Notes: generated by a model not told the origin, from the letters alone. A stretch of DNA of 6,732 nt from an uncultured Labedella sp. (GCA_934636065.1 CAKTZW010000100.1:1-6732), one strand, 5' to 3'. Positions 1 to 5,921 are shown, counted from the first letter of the stretch. A program made the numbers and translations.

Positions 1-119
1 GAATGAAGTAGCTTCGTCCCCAAGTGCAACGTCGCATTGCACTGCGGCGACGCGGTGTCCGATGCGGTCGAACCGGCCGGGTCGAGTTCCCTGTCCAACC
101 TCAGCGTCGATGGGCTCCC
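1..119. other. Non-coding leader upstream of the regulator gene
   Basis: I see no supportable gene in this stretch. It is the window edge and may include the tail of the promoter region of the regulator gene. A GTG at 24 opens a frame that runs into the regulator, but the translated stretch is arginine-rich and unlike a GntR N terminus, and no ribosome binding site precedes it. The one clear structure is an inverted repeat at 23-43, listed separately. No convincing -35/-10 pair is visible. Confidence 0.5.
23..43. promoter_or_regulatory. Inverted repeat, possible operator upstream of gntR
   Basis: AGTGCAA (23-29) and TTGCACT (37-43) form a perfect 7-bp inverted repeat separated by 7 bases. 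Centre-to-centre arm spacing is 14 bases, somewhat more than one helical turn. It lies about 77 bases before the chosen start of the regulator, where an autoregulatory operator could sit. Its sequence does not match the palindrome upstream of the catabolic operon (939-963), so if both are real they probably bind different proteins. Chance occurrence cannot be excluded. Confidence 0.3.
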
Positions 120-788
120 ATGGCTTCTCAATTCACGGTCACCCCGATCGCACCCACATCGAGCCTCCGCGAGCGGGTCGAGACGGCGCTCGCGGCCGCC
201 ATCCGATCCGGCGAGATGCCGCCGGGCGAGCTCTTCTCCGCGCCGACCCTCGCGGCCCGCTTCAACGTCTCGGCCACTCCCGTGCGCGAGGCGATGCTCA
301 ACCTCGAGAAGCGCGGCTTCGTCGAGACCGTGCGCAACAAGGGCTTCCGCGTGACCGGAGTGAGCGACAAGGACCTCCAGGACATCGTCGACGTCCGCCA
401 ACTGCTCGAACCGCCGATCGCCCGCCGCCTCGCCGGCCGGATTCCGGACGAGGCCTACCCCGAGCTCCGCGAGCTCGCCGACCGCATCGTCGACAGCGCC
501 GCGCGGGGGAGCCTCACCGAGTACCTGGAGGCGGACGGCGTCTTCCATGCGGCGGTGACGGCGTTCGCCGACAACCCGCGGCTCGGCAACCTCATCACCG
601 AGCTGCGCGCCCAGACGCGGCTTCCCGGGCTCGCCGGTCTGCTCGCGACCGAGGAGCTCGCCGCGTCCGCCAACGAGCACCTCGAACTCCTCGACCTCCT
701 GCGTGACGGCAAGGGCGTCAAGGCGGAGAAGCTCATGCACCGCCACATCGCGCACGTCATCGGATGGTGGGCCGGTCGGCCCGAGTAG
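120..788 (+). CDS. GntR-family transcriptional regulator (FCD subfamily)
   Basis: A 222-residue metabolite-responsive DNA-binding regulator. The N-terminal winged helix-turn-helix spans about residues 14-79. It shows the GntR pattern LRERV (16-20), the SGEMPPGE segment (30-37), LAARFNVSATPVREAM (44-59) with the signature P54-V-R-E57-A, and the wing at KRGFVETVRNKGFRV. From about residue 86 follows an all-helical FCD ligand domain. The usual metal/ligand residues appear present: D139 and H143 in a D-x3-H motif, H187 in NEHLE, and H209 (or H207) near the C terminus. Length is typical of FCD proteins. I chose ATG 120 because the conserved fold begins just after it; no clear Shine-Dalgarno lies upstream, so the mRNA may be leaderless or the start may differ slightly. 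The gene precedes the hydroxyproline operon in the same orientation, 196 bases away. By inference it controls that operon, possibly as a repressor relieved by hydroxyproline or a pathway intermediate. The ligand cannot be read from sequence. Confidence 0.9.
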   Translation: MASQFTVTPIAPTSSLRERVETALAAAIRSGEMPPGELFSAPTLAARFNVSATPVREAMLNLEKRGFVETVRNKGFRVTGVSDKDLQDIVDVRQLLEPPIARRLAGRIPDEAYPELRELADRIVDSAARGSLTEYLEADGVFHAAVTAFADNPRLGNLITELRAQTRLPGLAGLLATEELAASANEHLELLDLLRDGKGVKAEKLMHRHIAHVIGWWAGRPE

Positions 789-891
789 GCGTCGCTGCGG
801 CGCATCCGACCGCCCGGTGCACGCGTGCGCGCTGTGGCGAATCCTGCCGGCGGGCCGCTCATCCGGCTCGTCGGGGAGGCCGTCCGCCCCG

Positions 892-909
892 GACGATGGC
901 GGCATCGTC
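892..909 (+). other. Small hairpin (7-bp stem, 4-base loop)
   Basis: GACGATG (892-898) and CATCGTC (903-909) pair perfectly around the loop GCGG. It sits about 100 bases after the regulator stop codon and 75 bases before the next start. No T-run follows, so it is not a classical intrinsic terminator. It could be a weak terminator of the type proposed for high-GC actinobacteria, a protein-binding site, or chance. Confidence 0.25.
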
Positions 910-917
910 GCCGAACC

Positions 918-933
918 GTAACACCGGTGAAAC
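918..933. promoter_or_regulatory. Palindrome GT-AA-CACCGGTG-AA-AC, possible binding site
   Basis: The core CACCGGTG (922-929) is a perfect 8-bp palindrome, and symmetric GT (918-919) and AC (932-933) flank it, giving 12 of 16 symmetric positions. It lies just upstream of the AT-rich promoter-like island, near where a -35 element would be. An activator or second repressor site is possible, but an 8-bp palindrome is not rare in GC-rich DNA. Confidence 0.25.
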
Positions 934-938
934 AAAAT

Positions 939-963
939 GTGTGACATATTACTGATGACACAC
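939..963. promoter_or_regulatory. Near-perfect inverted repeat, candidate operator of the catabolic operon
   Basis: GTGTGACAT (939-947) and ATGACACAC (955-963) pair at 8 of 9 positions around a 7-base centre at 951. The repeat overlaps the candidate -10 element and likely start point, so a dimer bound here would block RNA polymerase. The obvious candidate protein is the GntR/FCD regulator encoded just upstream, because that family binds short palindromes as dimers. The pairing is seen directly; the function and the binding protein are inferred. Confidence 0.5.
942..950 (+). promoter_or_regulatory. Candidate extended -10 promoter element for the operon
   Basis: TG at 942-943 followed by one base and CATATT (945-950) resembles an extended -10 element; CATATT matches 4 of 6 positions of TATAAT. 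No good TTGACA lies 16-18 bases upstream, as often seen with extended -10 promoters. Initiation would fall near 957, giving a leader of about 28 bases that includes the ribosome binding site at 971-977. An overlapping alternative is TATTAC at 947-952. Confidence 0.35.
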
Positions 964-970
964 GTCGATC

Positions 971-977
971 GGGGAGG
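971..977 (+). promoter_or_regulatory. Ribosome binding site deciding the first operon start
   Basis: GGGGAGG ends 7 bases before ATG 985. It favours that start over the in-frame ATG 937, which has no such site, would place the candidate operator inside the coding region, and would add the codons ATA and TTA, rare in this DNA. Confidence 0.75.
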
Positions 978-984
978 TGCACGG

Positions 985-2184
985 ATGGGCCGCATCGTCG
1001 TCGTCGGCGCCGGGATCCTCGGCGCCGCCATCTCCCGTGAACTCGCTCGCGCCGGGCACGACGTCGTCGTCCTCGAGCGCGGCGCGGCCGCGTCGGGCAC
1101 GTCCGGTCGCGGAGAAGGCAACATCCTCGTGAGCGACAAGGGCCCGGGGCCGGAGCTCGACCTCGCCCGGTTCTCGCGGACCCGGTGGCCCCTCGTCGCG
1201 CGCGAGCTCCGCGAGGAGCTCGGCGACGAGTTCCCCGCCGTCGAGTTCGAACCCAAGGGCGGCCTCGTCGTCTCGACGACGGACGCGGGGGCCCGACCCC
1301 TCCTCGACTTCGCGGCGTCGCAGCGCGCGGCGGGCGTCCGTGCCGACGTGATCGACGCTCGAGCAGCGAAGGCCCTCGAGCCGCACCTCACCGACGCCAT
1401 CACGGCGGCCGTGCACTACCCCGAGGACGCGCAGATCCAGCCGGTCGTCGCCACCGAGGCGTTCCTCGCCTCGGCCCGACGGTCCGGAGCGCGCGTCCTC
1501 ACCGGGCACGAGGTCATCGGCGCCGAGGTCGACTCGCTCGGCGGACTCGTCGGTGTGCGGGCGCGCTCGCGCTCCGCGGCCGAGCTCCGCTTCCCCGCCG
1601 ACGCCGTCGTGAACGCCGCCGGACCGTGGGGCGCGGCCGTGAGCGAGGCGCTCGGTGTGCCGCTGCCGGTCCTGCCGCGTCGCGGCATGGTGCTCGTCAC
1701 GACGCGCATGCCGCATCGCGTGTTCCACAAGGTGTACGACGCCGACTACGTCGGAGCGGTGGAGTCGTCCGCTGCGGACCTGCAGACGAGCAGCGTCGTC
1801 GAGTCGACGGCGTCCGGCACCGTGCTCATCGGCTCCTCGCGCGAGCAGGTCGGCTTCCGCGACGAGTTCCGCAGCCGCATCGTGGCGGAGCTCGCGGGCA
1901 AAGCGATCCTCCTGTTCCCTTTCCTCGCGGACGCGTCCCTCATGCGGTCCTACAGCGGTTTCCGTCCGTACATGCCGGACCACCTGCCGGTGATCGGCGA
2001 GGACCCCCGTCTGCCGGGCCTGTGGCACGCGAACGGCCACGAGGGCGCGGGCATCGGCCTCGCGACCGGCACCGCCGTACAGCTCGCGGCGCTGCTCTCG
2101 GGCCGCCCGACGCCGCTCGACCCGGCGCCCTTCTCCGTGGCGCGCGAGAGCCTCGCGCCGTTCCTCGAGACGGTCGCGGCATGA
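985..2184 (+). CDS. lhpB: FAD-dependent D-hydroxyproline dehydrogenase, DAO-type (beta) subunit
   Basis: A 399-residue flavoprotein of the D-amino-acid oxidase/glycine oxidase/sarcosine oxidase beta family. The N terminus carries the Rossmann motif G8-A-G10-I-L-G13 with E31 at the end of the second strand, where it would bind the adenosine ribose of FAD. A GPW motif (213-215) follows the second dinucleotide-binding segment (VVNAAGPWG). The C-terminal GHEGAGIGLATG segment (about 351-362) is the conserved FAD-contacting end of the family. By context it is the catalytic subunit that oxidises cis-4-hydroxy-D-proline to delta1-pyrroline-4-hydroxy-2-carboxylate. The next two genes encode electron-transfer partners, and its stop overlaps the next start by ATGA (2181-2184). 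Stand-alone relatives act on glycine, sarcosine, D-proline or opines, and HcnC belongs to the same family, so substrate rests on the neighbours. No signal peptide or membrane segment is visible. The symbol follows Pseudomonas usage and is tentative. Confidence 0.85.
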   Translation: MGRIVVVGAGILGAAISRELARAGHDVVVLERGAAASGTSGRGEGNILVSDKGPGPELDLARFSRTRWPLVARELREELGDEFPAVEFEPKGGLVVSTTDAGARPLLDFAASQRAAGVRADVIDARAAKALEPHLTDAITAAVHYPEDAQIQPVVATEAFLASARRSGARVLTGHEVIGAEVDSLGGLVGVRARSRSAAELRFPADAVVNAAGPWGAAVSEALGVPLPVLPRRGMVLVTTRMPHRVFHKVYDADYVGAVESSAADLQTSSVVESTASGTVLIGSSREQVGFRDEFRSRIVAELAGKAILLFPFLADASLMRSYSGFRPYMPDHLPVIGEDPRLPGLWHANGHEGAGIGLATGTAVQLAALLSGRPTPLDPAPFSVARESLAPFLETVAA

Positions 2185-2543
2185 CGGCGCGCCGCATCCC
2201 CGCCCGGCGCGACGCCGTCCGCCCGCGCGAGTCGACCCCGCTCGAGGTGACGCTCGACGGGGAGCGGTACGCGGGGCTCACCGGTCAGACCCTCGCCGGC
2301 GTGCTGCTCGGTTCGGGCCGGCTCTCCTGGCGCACCACGTCGACGGGCGAGTCCCCCCGCGGGGTGTTCTGCGGGATCGGCGTGTGCTTCGACTGCATCG
2401 CCGAGGTCAACGGAGAGCGCGACGTGCGGCTGTGTCAGAGGCGCGCCGCGGACGGCGACGAGCTCCGCACCCAGCACGACGCGCTACCGGTGCCCGTCGA
2501 GGCGGACGGCGACGCCGACTCCGAGGGCGAGGACCGCGCATGA
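2181..2543 (+). CDS. [2Fe-2S] ferredoxin-like dehydrogenase (gamma) subunit
   Basis: A 120-residue small subunit like those found with opine oxidase, hydrogen cyanide synthase and heteromeric D-hydroxyproline dehydrogenases. Four cysteines, C64, C69, C72 and C85 (FCGIGVCFDC followed by RLC), form a C-x4-C-x2-C-x12-C pattern, as in ferredoxin-fold [2Fe-2S] domains of the sarcosine oxidase alpha N-terminal type. It probably passes electrons between the two flavoprotein subunits or on to the acceptor. The N terminus is arginine-rich (residues 4-16). The last 15 or so residues are strongly acidic (Asp/Glu-rich), beyond the usual end of the fold. The start overlaps the preceding stop and the stop (2541-2543) overlaps the next start, so expression is probably translationally coupled at equal amounts. 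No strong ribosome binding site of its own is seen, which agrees with coupling. Confidence 0.85.
   Translation: MTARRIPARRDAVRPRESTPLEVTLDGERYAGLTGQTLAGVLLGSGRLSWRTTSTGESPRGVFCGIGVCFDCIAEVNGERDVRLCQRRAADGDELRTQHDALPVPVEADGDADSEGEDRA
2529..2533 (+). promoter_or_regulatory. Ribosome binding site for the alpha subunit
   Basis: GAGGA lies six bases before ATG 2540, inside the end of the preceding gene. It supports this start, as does the Rossmann strand that follows it immediately. Confidence 0.6.
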
Positions 2544-3958
2544 CGGCCGTGCTCATCGTGGGAGCGGGACCCGCCGGACTCGCTGCGGCCGTCGCAGCCC
2601 TCGACGCGGGAGCCCGCGTCACGCTCCTCGACTCCTCCGACGCCACCGGCGGTCAGTACTGGCGCCACCTCCCGACGGAGCGCGCCGGCGCGGCCGAGTC
2701 GCGGCTCCACCACGGCTGGTCGACCTACCAGCGCCTGCGCGACCGCGTGACCGCCGATCCCGCGTGCACGGTCCTGCTCTCGGCGGCCGTGTGGTCCATC
2801 GAGCGCTCGTCCGACTCGCCGAGCGGCCTCGCCGTCAACGTCGCGACCGGGCGCGTCGACGCCACCCGTGCTCGGATGACGACCATCGAGCCCGAAGCCG
2901 TCGTGCTCGCGACCGGCGCGCACGACCGCACCCTCCCGTTCCCCGGATGGCAGTTGCCGGGGGTGTTCACGGGCGGTGCGGCGCAGGCCCTTGCGAAGGG
3001 TGAGCGCGTCCGCGTCGGCGACCGCGTCGTCGTCGCCGGGGCCGGGCCGTTCCTGCTCCCGGTCGCGACCTCGGTCGCCGAGACCGGCGCACGCGTCGTC
3101 GAGGTCGTCGAGGCCAACCGACCGGCACGGATCGTGCGGGGCTGGGCGCCGAAGCCGTGGCGCCTCATCGGCGCACGGTCGAAGGTCGGGGAGCTCGCGG
3201 GCTACGTCCGCTCCTTCGTCCGACACCGCATCCCCTACCGCACGGGCTCCGCGGTCATCGCCGCGCACGGGACGGACCGCGTCGAGTCCGTCACGATCGC
3301 CCGGCTCGACGCGGACTGGCGTCCGGTTCCCGGCACCGAGCGCCGGGTCCAGGCCGACGCCGTCTGCGTCAGCCACGACTTCACCCCACGACTCGAGCTC
3401 GCGATCGCCGCCGGGTGCCGGCTCGACGCGCGCCGCTTCGTCGAGGTCGACGACAGCCAGGAGACCACCGTCCCCCATGTCTTCGCCGCGGGGGAGATCA
3501 CCGGCATCGGCGGCGTCGACCTCGCCATGGCCGAGGGTGCCGTCGCGGGAGCCGCTGCGGCGGGCCGCGCGGCCGCTCCCGACGCCGTGCGGCGCCGACG
3601 GGTCTTCGCCGGATTCGCCGAGCGGATCTCGGCCGCGCACGGCATCCGACCGGGCTGGCGCCATTGGCTCCACGACGACACGATCGTGTGCCGCTGCGAG
3701 GAGGTCGGCTACGGCCGGCTCTGCGCGACGGCGTCGTCCACCGAAGCGGAGGGCCTGCGCCCCCTCAAGCTCACCACTCGCGCCGGCCTCGGCATCTGCC
3801 AGGGCCGCATCTGCGGTCGCACCGTGGAGGAGCTGCTCATCGCAGCCTCGCCCGGCGACGGCTTCCTCGACTCGGTCAGCACCGATCGCCGCCCGATCGT
3901 CACGCCCCAGCGGCTCGGCGACCTCGCGACGCTCGGCGACGACCCGGACATCCCGTGA
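2540..3958 (+). CDS. FAD/NAD(P)-binding D-hydroxyproline dehydrogenase alpha subunit with C-terminal BFD-type [2Fe-2S] domain
   Basis: A 472-residue flavoprotein of the HcnB / opine oxidase subunit A type. Visible in order: a first dinucleotide fold with G8-A-G10-P-A-G13 (FAD) and GGQYW just after; the conserved VLATGAHDRTLPFPGW stretch; a second Rossmann motif AGAGP (G167, G169), normally the NAD(P) site; the FAD-contacting segment FAAGEITGIGGVDLA starting at F315; and a C-terminal BFD-like domain with C384-R-C386 and C420-QGRI-C425, four cysteines suited to a [2Fe-2S] cluster. Length fits the family. It presumably forms a complex with the two preceding subunits, relaying electrons from substrate-reduced flavin to an acceptor that cannot be named from sequence. 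Its start overlaps the preceding stop by ATGA. The whole protein also resembles the C-terminal half of sarcosine oxidase alpha combined with a BFD domain. Opine oxidase is the main alternative identity, disfavoured by the epimerase and deaminase downstream. Confidence 0.85.
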   Translation: MTAVLIVGAGPAGLAAAVAALDAGARVTLLDSSDATGGQYWRHLPTERAGAAESRLHHGWSTYQRLRDRVTADPACTVLLSAAVWSIERSSDSPSGLAVNVATGRVDATRARMTTIEPEAVVLATGAHDRTLPFPGWQLPGVFTGGAAQALAKGERVRVGDRVVVAGAGPFLLPVATSVAETGARVVEVVEANRPARIVRGWAPKPWRLIGARSKVGELAGYVRSFVRHRIPYRTGSAVIAAHGTDRVESVTIARLDADWRPVPGTERRVQADAVCVSHDFTPRLELAIAAGCRLDARRFVEVDDSQETTVPHVFAAGEITGIGGVDLAMAEGAVAGAAAAGRAAAPDAVRRRRVFAGFAERISAAHGIRPGWRHWLHDDTIVCRCEEVGYGRLCATASSTEAEGLRPLKLTTRAGLGICQGRICGRTVEELLIAASPGDGFLDSVSTDRRPIVTPQRLGDLATLGDDPDIP

Positions 3959-3964
3959 TACCCC

Positions 3965-3971
3965 GAAAGGA
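3965..3971 (+). promoter_or_regulatory. Ribosome binding site for the deaminase gene
   Basis: GAAAGGA in the 23-base gap after the alpha-subunit stop, 10 bases before ATG 3982. It supports this start and suggests that the downstream half of the operon has its own translation initiation rather than tight coupling to the dehydrogenase genes. Confidence 0.6.
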
Positions 3972-3981
3972 CACCACATCC

Positions 3982-4908
3982 ATGGAACCCCGTAGCATCC
4001 TCGGCGGCGTCATCGTCGCCACAGCCCTCCCCTACAAGGAGGACCCGTCGGCGCCCGCCGGTCTCGCGGTCGACTACGACCGGTTCGCGGAGCACTGCGA
4101 CTGGCTCGTCTCGAACGGCTGCGACGGCGTCGGACCGAACGGCTCGCTCGGCGAGTACTCGTCGCTCACCGACGCCGAGCGTCGCCGCGTCATCCAGGTG
4201 GCCGTCGAGGCCGTCGGCGACCGCGGCATCGTCGTCGCCGGCGTGCACGGTCCGGGCTCCCACCAGGCGAAGCACTGGGCTGAGCTCGCGGCGGAGGACG
4301 GAGCGAAGGGCGTGCTGTCGCTTCCGCCGACGATGTACCGCGCGAGCCGCTCGCAGGTGATCGACCACTACTCCGCGATCTCCGAGGTCGGCCTGCCGAT
4401 CATGGCCTACAACAACCCGATCGACACGAAGGTGGACCTCGTCCCCGACCTCGTCGCGGAGCTCGCCCAGATCGAGAACGTCGTGGCGATCAAGGAGTTC
4501 TCCGGTGACGTGCGCCGCGCGTTCGAGATCTCGGAGCTGTGCGACATCGACATCATCGCCGGAGCGGACGACGTGGTCTTCGAGCTGCTCCTCGACGGCG
4601 CCGTCGGCTGGTTCGCCGGGTTCCCCAACGCGTTCCCGGGCGAGTCGGTCGAGATCTACAACCTCGTCCGCGCCGGTCGCATCGACGAGGCGCGCGAGCT
4701 CTACAAGGCGCTCGTCGCGATCTTCCGCTGGGACTCCCGCACGGAGTTCGTGCAGGCGATCAAGCTCAGCATGGAGATGGTCGGCCGGTACGGCGGCCCC
4801 TCGCGCCCGCCGCGCGGCCCCCTCACGCCGGAGCACGAGGCCGCCGTGCGCGCCGACATGCAGCGCGCGATCGACTACCTCGCCTCGCGGCAGCCGGCGC
4901 TCGTCTGA
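3982..4908 (+). CDS. DapA-superfamily protein, probable delta1-pyrroline-4-hydroxy-2-carboxylate deaminase
   Basis: A 308-residue class I aldolase-fold protein of the dihydrodipicolinate synthase/N-acetylneuraminate lyase superfamily. The Schiff-base lysine is K171 in VAIKEFSGD and the conserved tyrosine is Y143 in MAYNNP; spacing between them matches the family. The loop usually written G-T-T-G-E is G54-S-L-G-E58 here. Downstream, IIAGADD and FAGFPNAFPG are typical beta-strand ends of the barrel. By context it converts delta1-pyrroline-4-hydroxy-2-carboxylate to alpha-ketoglutarate semialdehyde, releasing ammonia, as shown for HypD of Sinorhizobium meliloti and its Pseudomonas counterparts. 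It lies 23 bases after the dehydrogenase genes and its stop is one base before the epimerase start. DapA itself is unlikely because the neighbours are catabolic. A 2-keto-3-deoxy-sugar-acid dehydratase is possible by fold alone, and those also feed an alpha-ketoglutarate-semialdehyde dehydrogenase, but they would not need the epimerase and amine dehydrogenase. Confidence 0.82.
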   Translation: MEPRSILGGVIVATALPYKEDPSAPAGLAVDYDRFAEHCDWLVSNGCDGVGPNGSLGEYSSLTDAERRRVIQVAVEAVGDRGIVVAGVHGPGSHQAKHWAELAAEDGAKGVLSLPPTMYRASRSQVIDHYSAISEVGLPIMAYNNPIDTKVDLVPDLVAELAQIENVVAIKEFSGDVRRAFEISELCDIDIIAGADDVVFELLLDGAVGWFAGFPNAFPGESVEIYNLVRAGRIDEARELYKALVAIFRWDSRTEFVQAIKLSMEMVGRYGGPSRPPRGPLTPEHEAAVRADMQRAIDYLASRQPALV

Positions 4909-4909
4909 C

Positions 4910-5911
4910 ATGCGCTCCTCCCGGCTCTACACCGCGGTCGACTCGCACACCGAGGGCATGCCGACGCGCGTCGTGACCGGCGGCGTCGGCGTGATCCCCG
5001 GTGCGACGATGAACGAGCGTCGCCTGCACTTCATCGAGCACCTCGATCACATCCGGAAGCTGCTCGTGAACGAGCCGCGCGGTCACGCCGCGATGAGCGG
5101 CGCGATCCTGCAGCCGCCGACGCGACCGGACGCGGACTTCGGCGTCCTCTTCATCGAGGTGTCGGGGTGCCTGCCGATGTGCGGCCACGGCACGATCGGT
5201 GTCGCGACCGTGCTGGTGGAGACGGGGATGGTCGAGGTCGTCGAGCCGGTCACGGAGATCCGGCTCGACACGCCGGCGGGGCTCGTCATCGCGCGCGTCG
5301 CGGTGAGCGACGGCCACGCCGACTCCGTGACGATCGAGAACGTGCCGTCGTTCCCCGTGCGGCTCGACGCGGAGATCGACGTCGACGGGCTCGGCACCGT
5401 GCCGTACAGCCTGGCGTTCGGCGGCAACTTCTACGCGATGGTCGACCTCGACGCCGTCGGACTGCCGTTCGACAGGTCGCACCAGCAGGAGATCCTCTCG
5501 GCGGGGCTCGCGATCATGGCGGCGATCAACGAGCAGGACCCCCCGTCGCACCCCACGATCGACGGGGTGGACCACTGCCACCACGTCGAGTTCATCGCAC
5601 CGGGATCGGACGCCGTGCACTCGCGGCACGCGATGGCGATCCACCCCGGCTGGTTCGACCGCTCGCCGTGCGGGACGGGCACCTCCGCGCGCATGGCCGA
5701 GCTGTGGGCCCGGGGCGAGTTGGCGCTCGACCGGGACTTCCGCAACGATTCGTTCATCGGGTCGACCTTCATCGGTCGGCTCGTGCGCGAGACGGAGGTC
5801 GCCGGCATCCCGGCGGTCGTGCCGACGATCACGGGGCGGGCGTGGGTGACCGGGATCGGTCAGTACATGCTCGATCCGTCCGACCCCTTCCCGCACGGCT
5901 TCGAATTCTGA
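4910..5911 (+). CDS. lhpA: 4-hydroxyproline 2-epimerase (proline racemase family)
   Basis: A 333-residue cofactor-independent epimerase. It interconverts trans-4-hydroxy-L-proline and cis-4-hydroxy-D-proline by a two-base mechanism with two cysteines. Both are visible: C91 in MCGHGT and C254 in PCGTGTSA. The N-terminal pattern AVDSHTEGMPTRVV, LVNEPRGHAAMSGA, the central FGGNFYAMVD and DHCHHVEF, and C-terminal STFIGR and ITGRAWVTG are family hallmarks. Two cysteines argue for a racemase or epimerase rather than the trans-3-hydroxy-L-proline dehydratase branch, where the second is Thr. Proline racemase is harder to exclude from motifs, but the D-amino-acid dehydrogenase, deaminase and semialdehyde dehydrogenase neighbours favour hydroxyproline. 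ATG 4910 is one base past the preceding stop, with no good ribosome binding site, suggesting reinitiation after the deaminase. The stop is 21 bases before the aldehyde dehydrogenase start. No signal peptide is present, so it should be cytoplasmic. Confidence 0.9.
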   Translation: MRSSRLYTAVDSHTEGMPTRVVTGGVGVIPGATMNERRLHFIEHLDHIRKLLVNEPRGHAAMSGAILQPPTRPDADFGVLFIEVSGCLPMCGHGTIGVATVLVETGMVEVVEPVTEIRLDTPAGLVIARVAVSDGHADSVTIENVPSFPVRLDAEIDVDGLGTVPYSLAFGGNFYAMVDLDAVGLPFDRSHQQEILSAGLAIMAAINEQDPPSHPTIDGVDHCHHVEFIAPGSDAVHSRHAMAIHPGWFDRSPCGTGTSARMAELWARGELALDRDFRNDSFIGSTFIGRLVRETEVAGIPAVVPTITGRAWVTGIGQYMLDPSDPFPHGFEF

Positions 5912-5921
5912 CGACGGTTCC

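Larger units (their letters stand above)
789..984. other. Intergenic control region between regulator and catabolic operon
   Basis: This gap holds a 7-bp stem hairpin (892-909), a CACCGGTG palindrome (922-929), an AT-rich island (about 930-957) and a longer palindrome (939-963), followed by a strong ribosome binding site. The first 100 bases are GC-rich with no recognisable gene; short frames through it have low-complexity arginine/alanine composition and no homology I recognise. The AT-rich island stands out sharply from the surrounding GC-rich DNA, which fits the main promoter of the downstream operon. Confidence 0.6.

Noticed and set aside
24..119. Upstream GTG start extending the regulator by 32 residues
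   Set aside because: The added residues are Arg-rich and unlike GntR N termini, no ribosome binding site precedes the GTG, and the conserved fold begins soon after ATG 120.
703..955. Small plus-strand open frames overlapping the end of the regulator and the intergenic region
   Set aside because: Composition is Arg/Ser/Ala-rich without motifs, they overlap the regulator in other frames and lack ribosome binding sites.
940..962. CRP/FNR-type binding site (TGTGA-N6-TCACA)
   Set aside because: TGTGA occurs at 940-944, but the right half reads ACACA and is 13 bases away rather than 6, so the geometry does not fit.
937..984. Upstream ATG start extending the beta subunit by 16 residues
   Set aside because: It has no ribosome binding site, includes ATA and TTA codons that are rare in this DNA, and runs through the promoter-like palindrome. 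ATG 985 has a strong site and leads directly into the Rossmann strand.
985..3958. Hydrogen cyanide synthase (HcnABC) or opine oxidase as identity of the three-subunit enzyme
   Set aside because: The subunit families are the same, but the linked epimerase, DapA-like deaminase and KGSA-type dehydrogenase fit hydroxyproline catabolism. Neither cyanide synthesis nor opine use needs those genes.
2435..3979. A 514-codon open frame on the minus strand
   Set aside because: It mirrors the alpha-subunit gene on the plus strand, has Arg/Asp/Gly-rich low-complexity composition and no recognisable domain. Long antisense frames are expected opposite GC-rich genes.
4910..5911. trans-3-hydroxy-L-proline dehydratase
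   Set aside because: That branch has Thr in place of the second catalytic cysteine; here C91 and C254 are both present.
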